Positions 59,101-64,000 of a DNA stretch of 64,000 nucleotides are shown here, one piece after another. The DNA is from Abelmoschus esculentus (Eukaryota; Streptophyta; Magnoliopsida; Malvales; Malvaceae): the NCBI GenBank assembly GCA_035048815.1, contig JAUCBN010000042.1, positions 2,976,001 through 3,040,000 of the forward strand, in the 5' to 3' direction. Under the pieces are notes generated by a model. The model worked only from the letters and a program-made list of their open reading frames with translations. It was not told the origin of the DNA and did no database searches. Made by a program: the position numbers and the translations under genes. Position 1 is the stretch's first letter. The number at the start of each line of letters is the position of its first letter.

Positions 59101-60655
59101 TTGTTTTTCTGTTAGTACATGCAAATTTCTTCTGGAAATGAATAGGTACTTGTTTCCTTATTATTTTCTTTACAAATTTGCCATGGCTAATTGTGTTAAT
59201 TACGTCAGTCTCAGCTTAAGCCTTTCCAGTTTCATTTATACTGTTTGAAAGGGATCTTGGAAATTAGCTTTAATTCTGTGTGTTATCCATCCACAATAAC
59301 TCATTGTTTCATTTCTTCATAATTGCAAGCCATAGGTTTTTTAGGGTAAGAACTTTTTATTCCAGTGATTTGTCACTCTTTGACCACTGGAATTATTTTA
59401 ATCTCCAGTTCACAAAATTCTTAAATTGAAAAAGTCTGTTGAAACTTGAAAGGGGTCTTTCTGCATTGTTTATGCTGGTTTTTGGGATTTCATTGACTTT
59501 TGGTCATCCTCTGGTAATTAATTTTATCATCCTAATTGATATTAATGGTTATTTGGTAGTCCAGATGCAACAATGTCATGAAATCTTTGTTGTCTTATTT
59601 CAAGTACTTGATAAACTTGTTACAAAGGTTCATTTGTTGGATTATTCAGGGAACCATCAGCACGAAACATGAGGCATATGCTTGCCTCTGTAATACTTCG
59701 TTTGCTTGGAAGTAGGGTTGTGCATGAGGAGGTGGAGCTGGTGCCATTTGTTGTATCACCAGAAATTTCTGGAGGTAATCTTTTTGATCGGTTATTGTTG
59801 GTTCTACATGGGTTGTTAAGCAGTTGCAGACCAAGTTGGCTAAAGTCTAAGGATTTTTCTGGATTTGACCGTGAGTCAGTGGAGGGTTTGCAGGTTTGAT
59901 CTTTATCATTTTGCTGGTTGAATCTACTGTTGCTTGTTTTGGAAAAAAATTAAAATAAAAAAATTATTATTGGGATTTTGATAGTTCTGGGGGTAAAGAA
60001 AGTTGCCATGTTAATCTGCTGAGTGCTGAAATGAGTTTATGAGGTGTTAGTTATTGAGAAATATAAATAAAGCATGCATGCTGCTTATGCTAAAGAGGTG
60101 CATCATCATAGGCACTTCAATTTGACCGAATTACTGTTGCTTTATAGACTTTCAATTGGTTTTACTGCTCAAAAGTGGTTTTACCTTCGTTTCCTGTGGA
60201 TGCAGAACGAATTAGATTCTATGCAATTGCCTGATATGATTAGATGGCGAATCCAAGCTGCAATGCCAATATTATTTCCTTCTCTTCGCAACACAATCTC
60301 CTGCCACCCACCTTCAGTTCCCATTGGCGCTCTTAGTTCACTTCAACCCAGTGTCTCTGTACCTGGATCTTACACTGGAACTATGAATGTCCCTCAAAGA
60401 CAGGCTGCCTTGGCACGAAATGTGAACATGGCAGGAAAGTCCAAACCAATGCCATTACTACAGGAGAATGACATGGAAATTGACCCATGGACACTTTTGG
60501 AAGATGGAGCAGGATCAGGTCCGTCTTCAAGCAGTAGTGCTGTCATTGGCAGCAGTGACCATGCTAATCTTCGAGCCTCAAGTTGGCTTAAGGGGGCTGT
60601 AAGAGTGAGACGGACAGACCTGTCTTATATTGGCGCTGTGGATTATGACAGCTGA
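50157..60655 (+). CDS. MED12: Mediator subunit 12 (CRYPTIC PRECOCIOUS / CENTER CITY)
   Basis: Coding exons 50157-50281, 50689-50748, 51427-51532, 52262-52330, 52427-52480, 52603-52710, 52856-53005, 53118-53462, 53593-55925, 56331-58910, 59650-59893 and 60206-60655 total 6624 nt, coding 2207 aa, near the Arabidopsis length. The Med12 domain lies near residues 180-226 (GYKKRTLIEVLIRNNVPLLR then ATWFIKVTYLNQV). A long helical region follows, with FLCEWATCDYRDFRTGPP and many conserved blocks; the C-terminus ends VRRTDLSYIGAVDYDS. Family knowledge: MED12 with MED13, CDK8 and cyclin C forms the Mediator kinase module, which blocks or tunes RNA polymerase II recruitment and, in plants, controls flowering time and embryo patterning. 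The start gives the expected MQRYHAASCNSAVNN. The frame is intact. Confidence 0.96.
51017..51343. mobile_element. TIR element in a MED12 intron
   Basis: The segment starting AAAGGAAAAGAAATGAAAGT at 51017 and the complement of the segment ending CTTCCGTTCCTTT at 51343 match over 22 positions with three differences. The body is AT-rich with TTTGTTTGG/CCAAACAA near both ends and no coding frame. Lies between exons 50689-50748 and 51427-51532 and touches neither splice site. Target duplication not found, so the superfamily is open. Confidence 0.6.
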
Positions 60656-61191
60656 TTTTAGGTTCAACTTCATTTTAGCTTTGTTCTCTAAGGTTCACGA
60701 GGCCCCTCACAACAGGTAATATGATTGTTATTTGTTGTGCACATTGGTCTTGCCTTGTTCCATGTTTGATATTGGAGGGGCTTTTTGTTCTTTTTCTTAT
60801 TAACATTTTGGGGTGGGCACCTTTGTGAAAGAAATGTCATGATATGCTGATGTAGGCCTTGTATTGAGCAGTGCAGATTTGGTTGTTCATTTATGCCCCG
60901 CCGCCATCTGGGCCGCGTACTCGGAGGTGCGGTTCGGAGGCTTTGTTGTATATAGAGACAATTGTTTCACTTTACCAATTTATCAGGGTATAATATCTCA
61001 AGAATTACATGTAGTTATTCCTTTGCTAATCAATCTTTTAGTGCCTTGAAGCTCATCTCTCTCTCTCTCTCTTAACACACATGGATAAGAATGCATCACC
61101 ATCCCATGTATATGAATGCTTATGTTTCTGTAATGCGTACATTACTGCATGCTTAAATACATTTGTACGTGTACATACGCACATGTTAACT
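60656..61191 (+). other. MED12: MED12 3' UTR with a probable intron
   Basis: CACAACAG|GTAATATG near 60716 and TGATGTAG|GCCTTG near 60856 fit a 3'-UTR intron. A short GC-rich patch (about 60896-60945) and a CT microsatellite (about 61057-61074) follow. No coding frame is supported. The left end of the RopGEF remnant begins on the other strand at the right margin. Confidence 0.5.
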
Positions 61192-62999
61192 GTCGTTTCT
61201 ATCTACAAAAAACACATCTTCAATCCAAGCTATACAGTGTTGAATGCTAGAACATTCCAACACTCTTGAATAACTCTCAGTGTTGCTTGTGTCACGTCCT
61301 GCAGGAGGAACCAACTTTACAGTTTATGGAAAAATCTCTGAATTTTAATGTTCTGCTATTCAAAAGAAAACTGTAACCTATCACTTACCCGATTGTGTTG
61401 AATCTTGCATGTGTCCAAGGTCGTCTGTGAAAGTTCAGAATACCTCTGCTTCAAGGCAAACAATAAGCACTCTTCTCTTTAAGCCATTACATGGCTTTTG
61501 TCACTTCGTTCGACATCAGCTCTTTTACCATTCCCCATGATGATTTTGAATGCTTTATGCATGTTTTACGTCTCCATGTATACATTGAAGCTTCCACACG
61601 GTATGCTGGTTCGACTGCTTTGTGTTCTGATGCTATGTTCAGACAATCAAGCAGATGATCTGGGGTGAATTTTTCTGTTGTGTGCATGAACGGTAAATCG
61701 GATCTCCTATACCGTCTCTTCTGATCTGTACAGGCACAAAAGAGGTAGTCCGGGATTAGCAGGGCCGACCTTCGTGTTCTGTACTTGCTTCAAATTGATT
61801 AGCAGGACCGACCTTTGGAAGAGATTCGATGTAGGAGTCCGGGATTTCCATTTCCGCAAGAACACTGTTGATAGCCATAGCTGCCTTGTGAATTTGATTA
61901 GCTCAGTCGCGTCTGTGTCGCTAGTTCTTCCTTGCTTTCTCTGAGAGACTGGATGGAGGAACACATGGAACTGGCACCCACCATTTCTCATCGTTTCTCT
62001 TAACCCTTTGAAACAAACCTATCCGGTTCGAATCCGACGACAAATTCCCTTCTGCATACCAGAATTCTCTGTTCTTGAAACTGTCCTGTATTTCCTGTCG
62101 AAGGATGCCATGTGAGCTATGAGATGAACTTTTATAATTACAAAAAGATTACGATTTTTTCTCTTTTTTGCCTTACAATGAGCACTGCATCCAACTTTCT
62201 CATGACAGGAAGATTGACATAAATATCTGATCTTGGTATGCTTTCCATAACCTAAAAATGTCCCCCAAAAAATACCGTCATATTCAAGCAGACAAAGCTG
62301 ACAAACAAACTCACATTCAGTCTAAAGTTTGGTATGGATTATGAAATCTTACATCAATGGTTGATCACTGCGCAAATTCTGACTTTGTAGTAAACTCAAC
62401 AATATAATTCCAGACAGATAAAAAAGACAGTTCATTTCTCTTTTCCAGAGTGCTTTCTTTTCAGAATTCAATGGCTCCAACCTCAAATTTTGTCCAAACA
62501 CAGTTGCTGCAGAAACAAACATAAATTAAAAAGTAAAAACCAGGTCATTTTCTGTCTGAAAAACATGTTTATGTTACCGTAGAGAGTGGTTATGGCATTC
62601 GAGATTGTAGCTGCTGTGCATACCCCTTTGCCACTCCCTGACATATCCTGTCCCTGTAAGAGCTTTGCATATCTTTCTTTCATCATTTCAAGTTCTATCA
62701 AACAAAATTCAAAGCATTTAGAGAATAAAAAGGAAACAGCACAATTAGAACAAAAACAAAAGCATATAAATATAAATTCTTCCAAATATTTCACCTAATT
62801 CCAATGATTCCAGATAATCAAGCTGCTTTTCATCTAGCATTATATTCGAGTTGCATTGTTCCAAGCCTGCTAAAAACAGTTTGATTCTGAGCCCCGGATC
62901 CTGTTGTTGTTCTCCAGTGGAAAGGCGAAGCTTCACTAAAACAGCTATGACCATCAACAGGTTCCGAAAATGCAGATATTCCAGAGTAAGTTCTGCCAT
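61192..62999 (-). pseudogene. RopGEF (PRONE domain) pseudogene
   Basis: Minus-strand blocks in PRONE order: LELEMMKERYAKLLQGQDMS, GSGKGVCTAATISNAITTLY (exon 62694-62578); TVFGQNLRLEPLNSEKKALW (from 62506); MESIPRSDIYVNLPVMRKLD (62251-62177); EIQDSFKNREFWYAEGNLSS, EKWWVPVPCVPPSSLSEKAR (from 62094); ANQIHKAAMAINSVLAEMEI; TTEKFTPDHLLDCLNIASEH; LKQRYSELSQTTLDTCKIQH (to 61389); and ESYSRVLE, IAWIEDVFFVDRN (61298 to about 61192). PRONE proteins load GTP on ROP GTPases at the plasma membrane. Splice sites are still readable, but stops fall after KARKN and within RRD*ANQ, a T run near 62425 breaks the frame after REMNC, and several other shifts occur. The upstream segment to 62999 (MAELTLEYLHF...) may be its degraded first exon. 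Confidence 0.85.
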
Positions 63000-63597
63000 A
63001 CAAGAAGGAACTGCCGCAAAACGTCAGAGTATCTCGGAGTTTCTGGAACCAACTGTTCGATTTGATGCACAGACGAAGGCGAAAACTGATATCGCAGATC
63101 ATAGTTTTCAATGCAAGCAACGATCTTTTGTAAACATTCTTTTCTTTAAAGGGTTTAAAACAGATTTGAATTCAAAACCATTGAAGAAATGTAGCAATCT
63201 TAGTACCATTTGAATTCGTTCCCTTCTAACCCACAACGAATCTTGACCTTGTTTGGTTCACTGAGGGTTATCAGATTATAGGACAAATATGGTAGGTTTG
63301 TAACAAACGTAAGATTTTATATTACAGGTACGATTTGAATAGGGAAAGGTCAAATATTAAGTAGATGGAGTCTGGTTTACTATTTTTGGACCAAATTCTT
63401 GACTGAGATTCAACTTAAAGCCTCTGTAATAAAAACTGGAACTGGGTAGTATTTTAACACTACAGTGGCCAAGAGTAAGGCCACAATGGTTGACAACAAA
63501 TGCTTGTTAAGAAAAAACATCAGTCTTTTTCTTCATTTAACTCTGCATTTTCTTACAACAAGTCAGCATACTGAACCCAGAAATCATACAAACTAAA
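63000..63597. other. Short spacer, no gene seen
   Basis: Lies between the RopGEF remnant and the bHLH 3' end, both on the minus strand. An open stretch at 63000-63120 on the minus strand (Ser/Phe-rich) could be upstream RopGEF sequence but has no motif. The right end should be bHLH 3' UTR. Confidence 0.5.
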
Positions 63598-64000
63598 TCA
63601 CTTAGTTGCAACTCTTTGCAGTGCTTGCTTGATCATCCCTGCTGGCGCAATGGCTGCTCCTCGAAACTGGGAAAAGAAAGAAAGAAAGAAAGATTATCCT
63701 TAAGAGTGGAACAGAAAAGGACTAATGATTCTATTTAATATGAGCCTCATCGAACCAACCTTAGATTTCAAGGTTAATGTAACGAAACCGTCCAGAGTCC
63801 TCGATTGAACCGTATGGGCATCCAAATGTAGGTTGTTTGTAGCTTCCATGATATCCATCAACAAGAATTCCCTGGAAGGGCACCTTATTTGAATTATAAC
63901 TTCTAGTTCTTTTATGCTTACTTTCACATCAGGTTTAAGGCCATCTTTTGGTGTACCCTTGTTTAAATCCGAACCGTTTTCGTGGAGGCTTTCATCGATG
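63598..64000 (-). CDS. bHLH transcription factor, C-terminal ACT-like domain (partial)
   Basis: Two exons seen: 64000-63760 (runs off the right edge, frame open) and 63666-63598 (TGA stop). The product reads VKVSIKELEVIIQIRCPSRE, FLLMDIMEATNNLHLDAHTV, QSRTLDGFVTLTLKSK, then FRGAAIAPAGMIKQALQRVA and TK. This is the beta-alpha-beta-beta-alpha ACT-like dimerisation domain at the end of MYC-type plant bHLH proteins, most like the subgroup IIIf regulators that pair with MYB and WD40 proteins to control anthocyanin and epidermal hairs. The DNA-binding bHLH itself lies outside the window, so the subgroup is an inference from the tail. Confidence 0.75.

Noticed and set aside
10209..60655. Functional cluster of transcription regulators (BRM and MED12)
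   Set aside because: They are about 30 kb apart on opposite strands with unrelated genes between; chance linkage is the simplest view.
60896..60945. GC-rich patch in the MED12 3' UTR as an exon or foreign segment
   Set aside because: Too short, no frame with motifs, and it lies within a plausible 3' UTR exon.
62851..63213. Plus-strand 120-codon frame opposite the RopGEF remnant
   Set aside because: No family signal; the minus strand explains the sequence better.

Overview
The window is nuclear DNA from a flowering plant, almost certainly a eudicot. Genes are split by GT-AG introns, proteins match plant-only families (BRM, ATI1/2, GPAT4/8, MED12, RopGEF, a bHLH with an ACT-like tail), and the spacers are very AT-rich with short MITE-like relics. 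The protein flavour feels Malvales-like (cotton or cacao relatives), but that is an impression, not a demonstrated placement.

Layout, left to right: the 3' half of a TMEM8/PGAP6-like membrane protein (+, cut by the left edge, with a frame break); a decayed chimeric PPR fragment (-); a small RING-H2 ubiquitin ligase (+); the SWI/SNF ATPase BRAHMA (-, 14 coding exons, intact, 2238 aa by my splice model); a damaged beta-cyanoalanine synthase copy (-); an ATG8-interacting protein ATI (+); a GPAT4/8-type sn-2 acyltransferase of cutin synthesis (-, with a frame break before the usable start); a SKP1-like ASK21 gene (+); the Mediator kinase-module subunit MED12 (+, 12 coding exons, intact, 2207 aa by my model); a RopGEF pseudogene (-); and the 3' end of a bHLH transcription factor (-, cut by the right edge).

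The genes do not form an operon or an evident cluster. BRM and MED12 both act on RNA polymerase II transcription, RING/ASK21 belong to ubiquitin ligation, and ATI to selective autophagy; I see no reason to think their proximity is functional.

Mobile DNA: three short hAT-like elements with 8-bp (one clean, two imperfect) target duplications, a longer TIR element inside a MED12 intron, a LINE-associated DUF4283-like scrap, a small insertion in the cyanoalanine synthase copy bounded by a 14-bp direct repeat, and at least six diverged copies of a tRNA-box-bearing, SINE-like repeat. An intron upstream of the ASK21 start carries a tandem duplication of about 220 bp. I found no clear candidate for an undescribed biological system; the best leads are the gene breaks (real or assembly error), the repeat families and the 5' leader ORFs.
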